A DNA stretch of 64,000 nt from Hanleya hanleyi (Eukaryota > Mollusca > Polyplacophora > Lepidopleurida > Hanleyidae). The stretch spans positions 87,068 through 151,067 of the forward strand of contig JAVTVY010033749.1 in the NCBI GenBank assembly GCA_036873755.1, read 5' to 3'. The notes below the pieces were generated by a model. The model did no database searches. It was not told the origin of the DNA and saw nothing but the letters and a program-made list of their open reading frames with translations. Shown here one piece after another: positions 37,131 to 48,244 of the stretch (position 1 is the stretch's first letter; every line of letters starts with the position of its first letter). A program made the translations under genes and the position numbers.

Positions 37131-37344
37131 CCAATTGACCTCAAAAATTTGCATATTGGGGGAGGTCACGGGGAGGTCACAGAGGTCAAGTGCACTATAA
37201 TTCCGGCAGAATGACCAAAAAGCTACCTCCAACACAGGAGAGTTCCAATTGTTGCAGGGGATGTATTCATCCGCGGTGATGCGGTCGGGGTTGTGATGCG
37301 GTCGCGGACGAAAGCTTCCGCGGAGAAAAAGTAGTTCCTAGATA
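37131..37344. promoter_or_regulatory. Left edge of palindrome: AGGTCA and octamer-like sites
   Basis: ATTTGCATAT at about 37,147 and repeated GAGGTCA motifs (about 37,160-37,190) resemble those at the palindrome centre (43,340-43,370). They precede GC-rich sequence and the first NRF1-like repeat. The function is inferred from motif content only. Confidence 0.35.
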
Positions 37345-38640
37345 AAATGGTCCGATTGGATCGAGTGAGGTATCAAAGTGAAGCACTCGTCAAGGGGCAT
37401 CTGATGGGCTGGGTGTGGGGTTGAAATATCGGCATTCTGCGCATGCGCGGTGGCCAAAGGGTATGAAAATAGCCGTTTTGGAGCTAGGGGAGCCCCTAAT
37501 GGTCCAATGGGGTAATATGAGGTATCAATGTGAAGCATTCGTGAAGGGGCATTTGATGGGTTGGGTATGGGGTTGAAATATCGGCATTCTGCGCATGCGC
37601 GGCGGCCAAAGGGTATGAAAATAGACGTTTGGAGCTAGGGGAGCCCCTAATGGTCCATTGGGGTCATACGAGGTATCCATGTGAAGCATTCGTGAAGGGG
37701 CATCTGATGGGCTGGGTGCGGGGTTGAAATATCGGCATTCTGCGCATGCGCGGTGGTCAAAGGGTATGGAAATAGACGTTTTGGAGCTAGGGGAGCCCCT
37801 AGTGGGCCAATGGGGTCGAGTGAGGTATCAAAGTGAAGCATTCGTGAAGCGGTAGGAATATCATTCTGCGCATGCGCAGACGCAATGCGGAGCTCTCGTC
37901 CAATCAGAAGCGAGTATTTCAAATCCGTCACAGAGCTCTCAACCAATCAGAAGCGAGTATTTTGACCCGGTGCATTATGGGACATATCCAAGATGGCGGC
38001 ACGTATGTTCAAGATGGCGGCACATCCGGTGTCGAAAACCGGCCATTTCGTCGGGATGTGGTCACCTAGTGTCGAAAACTGGACCCTGTATGGGTCCCGC
38101 TAGACGTTTTTGAGCTAGGGGAGCCACTAGTGGTCCATTGGGGTCGAGTGAGGTATCAAAGTGAAGCATTCGTGAAGGGGCATCTGATGGGCTGGGTGTG
38201 GGGTTGAAATATCGGCATCCTGCGCATGCGCGGTGGCCCAAGGGTACGAAAATAGACGTTTTGGAGCTAGGGGAGCCACTAATGGTCCAATGGAGTCATA
38301 TGATGTATCAATGTGAAGCATTCGTGAAGGGGCATCTGATGGGCTGGGTGTGGGGTTGAAATATCGGCATTCTGCGCATGCGCGGTGGCCAAAGGGTATG
38401 GAAATAGACGTTTTGGGATCTAGGGGAGCCACTAATGGTCCAAAGGAGTTGTATGAGGTATCCATGTGAAGCATTCGTGAAGGGGCATCTGACTGGTCTA
38501 GTGGCTCGAGCGTTGTCACCATTCTGCGCATGCGCAGAGAGGGAATTGTGGGAAAATGGTATGGAAATAGACGTGTTGGGATCTAGGGGAGTCCTTAATG
38601 GGCCGATGGAGTTGTATGAGGTATCAATGTGAAGCCTATG
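37345..38640. repeat. About 150-bp NRF1-like tandem repeats, left arm
   Basis: Each unit has GAGGTATCAATGTGAAGCAT, GGGGCATCTGATGGGCTGGG, ATTCTGCGCATGCGCGGTGG and GAGCTAGGGGAGCC. TGCGCATGCGC sites lie near 37,440, 37,590, 37,741, 37,867, 38,221, 38,374 and 38,526. The consensus binding site of the metazoan factor NRF1 is this palindrome, so binding is plausible. A 240-bp insert at 37,860-38,105 adds two CCAATCAGAAGCGAGTATTT boxes and two CAAGATGGCGGCAC (YY1-like) sites. Confidence 0.85.
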
Positions 38641-38649
38641 TGAAGGGGC

Positions 38650-38930
38650 ATCAAGTCAATGGTGTGGGTGCATGTAAAATTTTTCCTGAAAATAATACGG
38701 AACACGGACTTTATCGAAAAATCCGGCAAAATGCTTGTATGGGGTATGGGGGGTATATAGGTCGCCGGGCTTAACGGGGCTGGCCTATCAATAGAGTTAT
38801 CTCCCCCTACTTCCAGGGTGGGTGTATGTAAAATTTTTCCTGAAAAAATACGGAACACGGACTTTATCCTAAATTACGGGAAAATGCCTATATGGAGTAT
38901 GGGGGGAGGGGGGTATAGGACCATCCTGGG
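38650..38930. repeat. Two-copy repeat with TTTTTCCTGAAAA, left arm
   Basis: Two tandem copies share GTAAAATTTTTCCTGAAAA, CGGAACACGGACTTTATC and TATGGGGGG. The mirrored pair lies at 46,730-46,990. Confidence 0.75.
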
Positions 38931-38934
38931 AAAT

Positions 38935-39965
38935 CTACTTCTCGAAATTTGCGGTATAGGTTGTGGGGTCTCGTTTTCTTAGTCTCGTCAAGACAAACAC
39001 GATATGAAGTGTCGCGGAGCGAATCGGTGAAAGTTTTGGAAAAGTATCATGTAGCCCATATAGTCCCATACTAGGGGTATAGGACCGATGTTTGTCCCAC
39101 TGGGAAACCTACTTCTATACATTTGCGGTATGGTTGTTTGGATTTGTTTTCTTAGTCTCGTCATTTAGAACATGATAGGAAGTGTCTCGGAGCGAAACGG
39201 TGAAATTTTTGAAAAAGTACCATATAGACCCATATAGTCCCATACTGGGGTATAGGACCGATGTTTGTCCCACTGGGAAACCTACTTCTATACATTTGTG
39301 GTATGGTTGTTTGGATTTGTTTTCTTAGTCTCGTCAAGACAAACATGATAGGAAGTGTCCCGGAGCGAAACGGTGAAATTTTTGAAAAAAGTCACCGAGA
39401 CCCATATAGATCCATATAGTCCCATACTGGGGTATAGGACCAATGTTTGTCCCACTGGGAAACCTACTTCTCGACATTTGCGGTATGGTTGTTTGGATTT
39501 GTTTTCTTAGTCTCGTCAAGACAAACATGATAGGAAGTGTCCCGGAGCGAAACGGTGAAATTTTTGAAAAAGTATCATATAGCCCCATATAGACCCATAT
39601 AGGCCCATACTGGGGGTATAGGACCAATGTTTGTCCCACTGGGAAACCCACTTCTATACATTTGCGGTATGGTTGTTTGGATTTGTTTTCTTAGTCTCGT
39701 CAAGACCAACATGATAGGAAGTGTCCCGGCACGAAACGGTGAAATTTTTGAAAAAAGTTCAGGGAGACCCATATAGACCCATATAGTCCCATATTGATCC
39801 AATGTTTGCCCCACTGGGAAACCTACTTCTATACATTTGCGGTAGGGTTGTTTGGATTTGTTTTTCACGTCTCGTCATTTAGAACACGATGGGAAGGGTC
39901 CCGTAGCGAAACGGTGAAATTTTTGGAAAAAGTCACCGAGGCCTGGGTAGGCCCATAGGCCTATA
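38935..39965. repeat. About 170-bp tandem repeats, left-arm expansion
   Basis: Six units contain TTTGTCCCACTGGGAAACCT, CTTAGTCTCGTCAAGACAAA and GCGAAACGGTGAAATTTTTG. The right arm keeps only a remnant (46,690-46,735), so the array expanded, or was lost, after the arms formed. Minus-strand open frames here (such as 39,334-39,651) are repeat translations. Confidence 0.9.
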
Positions 39966-40014
39966 CTGCATGGCTATGGGAGTATAGGCCCATACGTGGT
40001 GGACGTTTTGGGGT

Positions 40015-41110
40015 CTAGGTGAGTCCCTAATGGCCCTATGGTGTCGTATGAGGTCTTATTTTGAAGCTCTCGTGGAGGAGCATCCGACTGGACTAATGTT
40101 TCGTCCGTGTTCAATAGTCTGCGCATGCGCAGTCTGGCCCGCACTATTGAAAGCAGGCATTTTGGGGGGTATGTGGGTGTGTGTTTGGGGTAGAGATGCA
40201 CCGCTATGGTTCCGAATGGGTCGTGGAAGGTGTCAAAGTGAAGTTTGTGTGGGGTAGAGTCAGAATGGTGTGATTTTAAGTGCAAGTCGCGTCAATCTGC
40301 GCATGCGCAGTTGGTTGTAGTAAGTAAAGTGGCCATTTTGGGGCAGTGAAGGAAGGTATTTGGGGTCGAGATGGACCATCCTTGGTCCGAATGCGTCCTG
40401 GGAGGTGTCATTTTGTAGTTCTCGGGGTGTACATTCCGATTTGAGGGATGTTCCCGTCATCGATGATGTCATCAGTAGGAGTAGTAGCGAAATTGTGCAT
40501 TTTGGGGCAGTACAGGAAGGTATTTGGTGTAGAGATGGACCATCCCTGGTCCGATTGTGTCGTGCGAGGTGTCATTTTGTAGCCCTCGGGGTGTAGATCC
40601 CGATTTGAGGGATGTTCGAGTCATCTGTGACGCCATCGGTGACATCATCAGTACGAGTAGTAGCGAAAGTGAGCATTTTGGGGCAGTGCAGGAAGGTATT
40701 TTGGGTAGAGAGGGGCCATTCTCAGTCCGAATGCGTCGTTGGAGGTGTCATCTTGTAGTTCGCGGGGTGCAAAACCCGATTTGAGGGCTGTCCACAGCAT
40801 CTGTGACGTCATTGGTGACGTCATCAGTAGGTGTAGTAGCGAAAGTGAGCCTTTTGGGGCAGTGAAGGATGTTATTTGGTGTAGAGATGGACCATCCGCG
40901 GTGCGAATGCGTCATGGGAGGTGTCATGTTGTAGCTCTTGGGGTGTAGACCCCGATTTGAGGGATATCCACAGCATCTGTGACGTCATTGGTGACGTCAT
41001 CAGTACGAGTAGTAGCGAAAGTGGGCCTTTTGGGGCAGTGAAGGATGTTATTTGGTGTAGAGATGGACCATCCGCGGTACGAATGCGTCGTGTGAGGCGT
41101 CATCTTGTAG
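40015..41110. repeat. About 180-bp tandem repeats with CRE sites, left arm
   Basis: The first two units carry CTGCGCATGCGCAG (40,120 and 40,298). Four later units carry GTGACGTCATTGGTGACGTCATCAGTA or degraded forms (about 40,450, 40,625, 40,803 and 40,979), followed by GTAGTAGCGAAAGTGAGC and GGACCATCC. TGACGTCA is the CREB/ATF site. Open frames running through the units repeat every about 180 bp and are not genes. Confidence 0.85.
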
Positions 41111-41354
41111 CAACGCCCACCAACGCCATTCTTAATGCTTCAACGCTGTGGTGAAATAGCTCAGAAGTTCTGATATTCCATGGAATTGTCACTAATTCTT
41201 CGAAATGCAGTGACGCCCGTCAACGCCCGTCGCTACACCTTAACACTCTAACATAACGCCATGATATAGACCGGAGAGAGAATAACAACAGCAACAACAA
41301 CAAGGATGACACATGAGAGAACAACAACAACAAGAAGTTTTTTTCATATAGTTT

Positions 41355-41365
41355 ATTCTCCCCAA
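41355..41365 (-). terminator. Poly(A) signal region of left zinc-finger gene
   Basis: GAATAAACT on the minus strand (plus strand AGTTTATTC), about 290 bp past the stop codon at 41,656. The mirrored AATAAA lies near 45,332 in the right arm. Confidence 0.5.
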
Positions 41366-41655
41366 TGTTACATCATACCCACGCTGGGGGAGCCGCGTTG
41401 GGTATATGTACAATTCAAGAAGATTCTTGTCCAATCAGAGGCCACCATTTGCATGTTTCATATTCGTTCCTGTCCGTTAGATGTATTCTTGTCCAATCAG
41501 AAGTCTCCATTTCAGAAAGTTCCATCTTCGGCCATGTTCTCTCTGAACCGTTTATTCTAATCATCGTCGGGTAGGCCAGGATACCGTTGAGGCAACATAT
41601 CCTCAGATAGTTGTTTGCGCATTCTGAGTATCTATCAGTGCATGGGTGAATACTT

Positions 41656-42588
41656 TCATCCGATGGGGGTGGTGGTCAGTTTAACCACGAAGAACGTAAC
41701 ATTGGTCATTATCTCCATTATCCACTTGGTGTTGGGGCGCTGTTCATAGGCCCATTCCAAGGGATCCACAGTGTCCAGTTGGGCCAGCATCGTCTCTAGC
41801 GACGCCCGATTGGTGAATGTGAAAGGATGGTCGTACACTGGGTTGATGGCACTGGAATAGAAATAGCACAATTCACGCGTCATCTTATGGCATAAGATGT
41901 ACCCAAATGCTACATTTAATGTGAAGGACGTAGGTTGGTCATTGAAAATGGCTTCCACGTAGCTGCGTAGTCGGGCGAGGTCGGTCAGTCGGAAATTGTA
42001 CAAGTCCAATATAGGGCGATGACGGTGGAAGCAGTGTCGGATCATGGACCAATGGCGTCGATACATCTCATTCACTGGATGATTTTCGGGTAAGAGATCG
42101 CTGGGAACATCCAGCGCATCTTCCAGAAAATGTTCGTTGTTGTCAGGCGTATGACTGGAAACAGTAATGCTAGGGACCGGCTGGATATCTAGGCTCTTCT
42201 GAGCTGTGGGTATAGGCGGGCTCTCCGTGATCGCATCACCAGTGGCATTCTCCTCCCCGGGTTCATCTTCAGTGGATCTGTCCCTCCTGGGTGCCTCTTT
42301 AGTGGAAAGCTGTCCCTCATGCCGTGGTGACGGACCATGAATCAAACGCTCATGCCGTTTTAACTGACTGGGTCGTTTGAAGAGTTGACCACATTCTTCG
42401 CATGGACGCTTGGGTGGCCCATGAATTGAACGTTCATGGCGCTGTAAATGATCTGGGCGATGAAACGACAGTGTAGGCCTACTTATCGTACAGCTATACC
42501 GGGCGGTTCCATCGTGCTTGGTAGCCTCATGGCGGCGCAAGTCGTGCCGGCGAGTGAATGATTTCGAGCACGTAGTACAAGTGAACAT
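41656..42588 (-). CDS. C2H2 zinc-finger protein of the palindrome, left copy (310 aa)
   Basis: The start MFTCTTCSKSFTRRHDLRRH sits about 45 nt below a TATA box (minus-strand GCTATAAAAAGG near 42,640). Fingers: 1 at residues 4-25, C-X2-C-X12-H-X4-H; 2 at about 32-55, with the second Cys replaced by Ser (SCTISRPT) and so probably broken; 3 at about 63-84, intact (CEECGQLFKRPSQLKRH). A Ser/Pro/Glu-rich linker follows. From about residue 178 a conserved-looking domain starts (HWSMIRHCFHRHRPILDLYN) and ends RPNTKWIM...TNVTFFVVKL. I recall similar domains from open frames near Polinton-type polymerases of marine invertebrates, so it may be a copy of a PolB-associated N-terminal region; that is inference. 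Likely a DNA-binding protein acting in the nucleus. The frame is complete, unlike the right-arm copy. Confidence 0.75.
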   Translation of the reverse strand: MFTCTTCSKSFTRRHDLRRHEATKHDGTARYSCTISRPTLSFHRPDHLQRHERSIHGPPKRPCEECGQLFKRPSQLKRHERLIHGPSPRHEGQLSTKEAPRRDRSTEDEPGEENATGDAITESPPIPTAQKSLDIQPVPSITVSSHTPDNNEHFLEDALDVPSDLLPENHPVNEMYRRHWSMIRHCFHRHRPILDLYNFRLTDLARLRSYVEAIFNDQPTSFTLNVAFGYILCHKMTRELCYFYSSAINPVYDHPFTFTNRASLETMLAQLDTVDPLEWAYEQRPNTKWIMEIMTNVTFFVVKLTTTPIG

Positions 42589-42629
42589 CTTGGTGGTTGA
42601 CAGAGTGTCTGATGAAACGGCCTGGCCGT

Positions 42630-42640
42630 TTCCTTTTTAT
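42630..42640 (-). promoter_or_regulatory. TATA box of left zinc-finger gene
   Basis: CTATAAAAAGG on the minus strand, about 45 nt before the ATG at 42,588. It is followed by a perfect-looking AACGGCCAGGCCGTTTCATC motif conserved in the right arm. Confidence 0.65.
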
Positions 42641-42859
42641 AGCAAGCTAGCTGTTGATCTATTTTTAGCACAATCAGTTCAACTTGGACGTAGGCGCGGA
42701 CGTCAGCGACAAGAACCCGGATGTAGGCGCAGACGTCAAACAGGTGCACGCTCCTGTGGTGCACGCTGTACCCTAGGATGTTCACGAATGTTCCACCATC
42801 CCCGACTTCTACCAGGCCCAGGTCCAGAAGCTCTCATGTCCTGCATGTGAATAGTCAGT

Positions 42860-43302
42860 CATATTGTGTGTGTGTGTGTGCATGTTTGCATCTGTGTGTA
42901 TGCATCTGGGTGAGTGTGTGTATGTCTGTGTGTATGTGTGTGTGTATGTGTCTATGCGTCTGTGTGTATACGCCTGAGTGCGTGTGTGTGTGTGTATGTG
43001 CTTGCGTGTGTGTGCTTGCGTGTGTGTGTGTGTGTGTACGCGTGTGTGTGTGTGCGTTTGTGTGTGTATGCGTGTGCGTGTATGTGTATGTGGGTGTGTG
43101 TATGCGTGTGCGTGTATGTGTGTATGTGCGTATGTGCGTGTATGCGTCTGTGTGTATGTGTGTGCGTGTGTGTGTGTGTATGTGTGTGTGTGTGCGTGTG
43201 TGTATTCGTGTGTGTGTATGCGTCTGTGTGTGCTTGCGAGAGTGTGTATGCTTGTGTGTATGCGTGCGTGTGTATGTGTATGTTTGTGTGTGTGTACGCG
43301 AG
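42860..43302. repeat. TG-rich microsatellite, left of palindrome centre
   Basis: Interrupted TG/TGTA/TGCG tract. Open frames in every phase (Cys-Val or His-Thr repeats up to 234 codons) are artefacts of the dinucleotide repeat. Alternating purine-pyrimidine sequence of this length can adopt Z-DNA in principle. Confidence 0.97.
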
Positions 43303-43560
43303 TGCGCCAATCAGCGGTCGAACAATCAGCCAATCGACCATATTTGCATATGACCTCTGTGAGGTCACTTCCGCTTCCGTTCACGTGACCGGAACTGACC
43401 TTTGAGCCCGGCGCGCGCGGTGTAAAGGTTTCCACCGCGGTGATTGGCTGATTGTTCGACCGCTCATTGGTTCTTTTTCTCGACCGCTGATTGGTCCAAA
43501 TGGAACTGCCCATCCTTCCCAGGTTAATCTAGAATCCTACCAAGCTCGTAATCACCGCCA
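43303..43560. promoter_or_regulatory. Palindrome centre: dense factor-site cluster, possible bidirectional control region
   Basis: GCGGTCGAACAATCAGCCAATC at 43,314 and its exact complement at 43,442 flank ATTTGCATATGACCTCTGTGAGGTCA (octamer plus AGGTCA inverted repeat), CACTTCCG (ETS-like), CACGTGAC (E-box, about 43,382), TGACCTTTGA and GGCGCGCGCGG. Four CCAAT/ATTGG boxes are present. The two zinc-finger genes diverge from here, separated from it by TG and CA tracts. A shared enhancer or replication origin is inference from layout. Confidence 0.5.
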
Positions 43561-43569
43561 CATCACGCA

Positions 43570-43588
43570 TAAACACATACACGCACAC

Positions 43589-43625
<37 letters not shown>

Positions 43626-43796
43626 GGCGTATACACACAGACGCATAGACACATACACAGACACATACACACACACATACACACACACATACACACACGC
43701 ACACACACACACTCACCCAGATGCATACACACAGACGCAAACATGCACACACACACACACACACACACGCACACACACACACACACACACACAATA
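43570..43796. repeat. CA-rich microsatellite, right of palindrome centre
   Basis: Mirror counterpart of 42,860-43,302 but about half its length, so one arm has expanded or contracted. Its open frames are not genes. Confidence 0.97.
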
Positions 43797-44035
43797 TGAC
43801 TGACTATTCACATGCAGGACATGAGAGCTTCTGGACCTGGGCCTGGTAGAAGTCGGGGATGGTGGAACATTCGTGAACATCCTAGGGTACAGGGTGCACC
43901 ACAGGAGCGTCACCTGTTTGACGTCCGCGCCTACATCCGGGTTCTTGTCGCTGACGTCCAAGCCTACATCCGGGTTCTTGTCGCTGACGTCCCAGTTGAA
44001 CTGATTGTGCTAAAAATAGATCAACAGCTAGATTG

Positions 44036-44046
44036 CTATAAAAAGG
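44036..44046 (+). promoter_or_regulatory. TATA box of right zinc-finger copy
   Basis: GCTATAAAAAGG followed by AACGGCCTGGCCGTTTCATC, as in the left arm. The element is retained although the start codon below it is lost. Confidence 0.6.
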
Positions 44047-44089
44047 AAACGGCCTGGCCGTTTCATCAGACACTCTGTCAACCACCAAG

Positions 44090-45035
44090 ACGTTCACTTG
44101 TACTACGTGCTCGAAATCATTCACTCGCCGGCACGACATGCCGCCATGAGGCTACCAAGCACGATGGAACCGCCCGGTATAGCTGTACGATATGTAGGCC
44201 TACACTGTCGTTTCAGCGCCCAGATCATTTACAGCGCCATGAACGTTCAATTCATGGGCCACCCAAGCGTCCATGCGAAGAATGTGGTCAACTCTTCAAA
44301 CGACCCAGTCAGTTAAAACGGCATGAGCGTTTGATTCATGGTCCGTCACCACGGCATGAGGGACAACTTTCCACTAAAGAGGCACCCAGGAGGGACAGAT
44401 CCACTGAAGATGAACCCGGGGAGGAGAATGCCACTGGTGATGCGATCACGGAGAGCCCGCCTATACCCACATCTCAGAAGAGCCTAGATATCCAGCCGGT
44501 CCCTAGCATTACTGTTTCCAGTCATACGCCTGACAACAACGAACATTTTCTGGAAGAAGCGGTGGATGTTCCCAGCGATCTCTTACCCGAAGATCATCCA
44601 GTGAGTGAAATGTATCGACGCCATTGGTCCATGATCCGACGCTGCTTCCACCGTCATCGCCCTATATTGGACTTGTACAATTTCCGACTGACCGACCTCG
44701 CCCGTCTACGCAGCTACGTGGAAGCCATCTTCAATGACCACCCTACGTCCTTCACATTAAATGTAGCATTTGGGTACATCTTATGCCATAAGATGACGCG
44801 TGAATTGTGCTATTTCTATTCCAGTGCCATCAACCCAGTGTACGACCATCCTTTCACAATCACCAATCGGGCGTCGCTAGAGACGATGCTGGCCCAACTG
44901 GACACTGTGGATGCCTTGGAATGGGCCTATGAACAGCGTCCCAACACCAAGTGGATAGTGGAGAGAGTCACCAATGTTACGTTCTTCGTGGTTAAACTGA
45001 CCCACCACCCCCATCGGATGAAAGTATTCACCCAT
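44090..45035 (+). pseudogene. C2H2 zinc-finger gene, right copy, broken
   Basis: Counterpart of the left-arm gene, about 95% alike by eye. Three lesions are visible. The start codon position reads ACG (44,090-44,092) where the left copy has ATG. Two bases are missing in finger 1 near 44,137, shifting the frame. One extra base near 45,002 changes the C-terminus. The open frame beginning at 43,812 joins upstream non-coding sequence to the later fingers only because of the shift, so its first 110 or so codons are spurious. Finger 2 keeps its second Cys here (SCTICRPT), so it is the better-preserved version of that finger. An AATAAA lies near 45,332. Confidence 0.75.
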
Positions 45036-45599
45036 GCACTGATAGATACTCAGAATGCGCAAACAACTATCTGAGGATATGTTTCTTCAACGGTATCCTG
45101 GCCTGCCCGATGACGATTAGAACAAACGGTTCAGAGTGAACATGGCCGAAGATGGAACTTTCTGAAATGGCGACTTCTGATTGGACAAGAGTAGCCGAGA
45201 ATACATCTAACGGACAGGAACGAATATGACAGATGCGAATGGTGGCCTCTGATTGGACAAGAATCTTCTTGAATTGTAAATATACCCAACGCGGCTCCCC
45301 CAGCGTGGGTATGATGTAACATTGGGGAGAATAAACTATATGAAAAAAACTTCTTGTTGTTGTTGCTCTCTCATGTGTCATTCTTGTTGTTGTTGTTGCT
45401 GCTGTTGTTCTCTCTCCGGTCTATATCATGGCGTTATGTTAGAGTGTTAAGGTGTAACGACGGGCGTCGACGGGCGTCACTGCATTTCGAAGAATTAGTG
45501 ACAATTCCATGGAATATCAGAGCTTCTGAGGTATTTCACCAGGGCGCTGAAGCATTAAGAATGGCGTTGGTGGGCGTTGCTACAAGATGACACCTCACA

Positions 45600-46335
45600 C
45601 GACGCATTGGCACCGCGGATGGTCCATCTCTACACCAAGTAACATCCTTCACTGCTAAAAAATGCCCACTTTCGCTACTACTCGTACTGATGACGTCACC
45701 AATGACGTCACAGATGCTGTGGATATCCCTCAAATCGGGGTCTATACCCCGAGAGCTACAACATGACACCTCCCATGACGCATTCAGACCAAGGATGGTC
45801 CTTCACTGCCCGAAAATGCTCACTTTCGCTACTACTCCTACTGATGACGTCACCAATGACGTCACAGATGCTGTGGACAGCCCTCAAATGGAGGTCTGCA
45901 CGCCGAGAACTACAAGATGACACCCCACACGACGCATTCGGACTGAGGATGAAGCATCTCTACCCCAAATACCTTCCTTCACTGCCCCAAAATGCACACT
46001 TTCGCTACTACTCGTACTGATGACGTCACCAATGACATCACAGATGCTGTGAACAGCCCCCAAATCGGGGTCTACACCTCGAGAGCTACAACATGACACC
46101 TCCCAGGACGCATTCGGACAAAGGATGGTCCATCTCTACCCCAAATACCTTCTTGTACTGCCCTAAAATGCCCACTTTACTTACTACTCGTACTGATGAC
46201 GTCACCGATAACGTCATAGGTGACGTGGGCAGCCCTAAAATCGGGGTCTACACCCCGAGAGCTACAAGATGACACCTTCCAGGACGCATTCGAACCGTGA
46301 ATAGCCCATCTCGACCCCAAATACCTTCATGTACT
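45600..46335. repeat. CRE-bearing tandem repeats, right arm
   Basis: Mirror of 40,430-41,100. About four units with ACTGATGACGTCACCAATGACGTCACAGATGCT-type cores at roughly 45,690, 45,842, 46,018 and 46,195. The next two units (46,336-46,640) carry CTGCGCATGCGCAG. Confidence 0.85.
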
Positions 46336-46689
46336 GCCCCAAAATGGCCACTTTACTTACTACAACCAACTGCGCATGCGCAGATTAACGCGACTTGCAC
46401 TTAAAAACACACCATTCTGACTCTAACCCACACAAACTTCACTTTGACACCTTCCACGACCCATTCGGACCCATAGCGGCCCATCTCTACCCCAAACACA
46501 CCCACATACCCCCTCAAAATGCCTGCTTTCTATACTACGGCCAGACTGCGCATGCGCAGAGTATTGACAACGTACGAACCATTAGTGTAGTCAAGTGCTC
46601 CTGCATGAGAGCTTCAAAATAAGACCTCATACGACACCATTGGACCACCAGGGACTCACCTAGACTCCAGCACGTCCACCCGCTGGATA

Positions 46690-46990
46690 GAAGTATAGAA
46701 GTAGGTTTCCCAGTGGGACAAACATCGGTCCTATACCCCCCATACCCCATATAGGCATTTTCTCGTAATTTAGGATAAAGTCCGTGTTCCGTATTTTTTC
46801 AGGAAAATTTTTACATACACCCACCCTGGAACTAGGGGGAGATAACTCTATTGATAGCCAAGCCCCGTTAAGCCCGGCGACCTATATACCCCCCATACCC
46901 CATATAGGCATTTTCCCGTAATTTAGGATAAAGTCCGTGTTCCGTATTTTTTTTCAGGAAAATTTTTACATGCACCCACCCCATTGACTG
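46690..46990. repeat. Right-arm remnant and TTTTTCAGGAAAA pair
   Basis: GTTTCCCAGTGGGACAAACA is the only trace of the 170-bp left-arm repeats. Two copies of CGGAACACGG-complement with TTTCAGGAAAATTTTTACAT follow, mirroring 38,650-38,930. Confidence 0.75.
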
Positions 46991-48003
46991 GATGTCCCTT
47001 CACATAGGCTTCACATTGATACCTCATACAACTCCATCGGCCCATTAGGGGCTCCCCTAGATACCAAAACGTCTATTTCCATACCCTTTGGCCACCGCGC
47101 ATGCGTAGAATGGTGACAACGCTCGAGCCACTAGTCCAGTCAGATGCCCCCTCACATAGGCTTCACATGGATACCTCTTACAACTCCATCGGCCCATTAG
47201 GGGCTCCCCTAGCTTCCAAAACGTCTATTTCCATACCCTTTGGCCACCGCGCATGCGCAGAATGGTGACAACGCCCGAGCCGCTACTCCAGTCAAATGCC
47301 CCTTCACGAATGCTTCACATTGATACCTCATATGACCCCATTGGGCCATTAGTGGCTCCCCTAGCTCCAAAACGTCTATTTCCATACCCTTTGGCCACCG
47401 CGCATGCGCAGAATGCCGCTATGTCAACCCCACATCCAGCCCATCAGATGCCCCTTCACGAATGCTTCACTTTGATACCTCACTCGACCCCATTGGACCA
47501 TTAGTGGCTCCCCTAGCTCCAAAACGTCTATTTTCATACGCTTTGGCCACCGCGCATGCGCAGAGTGCCGATATGTCAACCCCACACCCAGCCCATCAGA
47601 TGCCCCTTCACGAATGCTTCACTTTGATACCTCATACAACTCCAGCGGCCCATTAGGGGCTCCCCTAGCTCCCAAAACGTCTATTTTCATACCCTTTTCC
47701 CACAATTCCCTGTCTGCGCATGCGCAGAATGCCGATATGTCAACCCCACACCCAGCCCATCAGATGCCCCTTCACGAATGCTTCACATGGATACCTCATA
47801 TGACCCCATTGGACCATTAGTGGCTCCCCTAGCTCCAAAACGTCTATTTCCATACCGTTTGGCCACCGCGCATGCGCAGAATGCCGATATTTCAACCCCA
47901 CACCCAGCCCATTAGATGCCCCTTCACGAATGCTTCACTTTGATACCTCACTCGACCCCATCGGTCCACTAGGGGCTCCCCTAGGTCACAAAACGTCTAT
48001 TTA
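46991..48003. repeat. About 150-bp NRF1-like tandem repeats, right arm
   Basis: Six to seven units in inverse orientation to 37,345-38,640. Sites lie near 47,097 (variant GCGCATGCGTAG), 47,250, 47,401, 47,551, 47,715 and 47,869. The plus-strand open frames are repeat translations. Confidence 0.85.
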
Positions 48004-48035
48004 GGTATTCCCCGTATACATTAACATTGGAAGTC

Positions 48036-48195
48036 AACTAGCCGCCATTTTGGAGCCGCCGTGCTCCAAAATGGCGGATCCAAAATGGCGGCATGCCGCC
48101 ATTGTGCTCCAAAATGGCGGATCCATGGCGGCATGCCGCCATTGTGCTCCAAAATGGCGGATCCAAAATGGCGGCATGCCGCCATTGTGCCTGGT
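48036..48195. promoter_or_regulatory. Cluster of YY1-like GCCGCCATTTTGG sites in small palindromes
   Basis: CAAAATGGCGG and its complement occur about ten times as inverted pairs (GGCGGCATGCCGCC at the junctions). AAnATGGCGGC is the YY1 core-promoter site. No coding potential: open frames here are repeat artefacts. This dense hairpin block sits just outside the NRF1-like array. Confidence 0.6.
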
Positions 48196-48244
48196 GGCGC
48201 CCCCTATCGACCGTAAGTTGAGGGTTCGCATCATCGCGGAGGAA

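Noticed and set aside
38872..41154. Series of 60-105-codon frames on both strands
   Set aside because: They recur with the 150-180-bp palindrome repeats and have no domain.
42778..43961. Long His-Thr and Cys-Val open frames on both strands near the palindrome centre
   Set aside because: Dinucleotide TG/CA tracts are open in all phases; the frames carry no other content.
43812..44139. N-terminal 110 codons of the 420-codon frame of the right zinc-finger copy
   Set aside because: By comparison with the left copy this stretch is promoter and leader (TATA box at 44,036). It is joined to the fingers only by the 2-base deletion.
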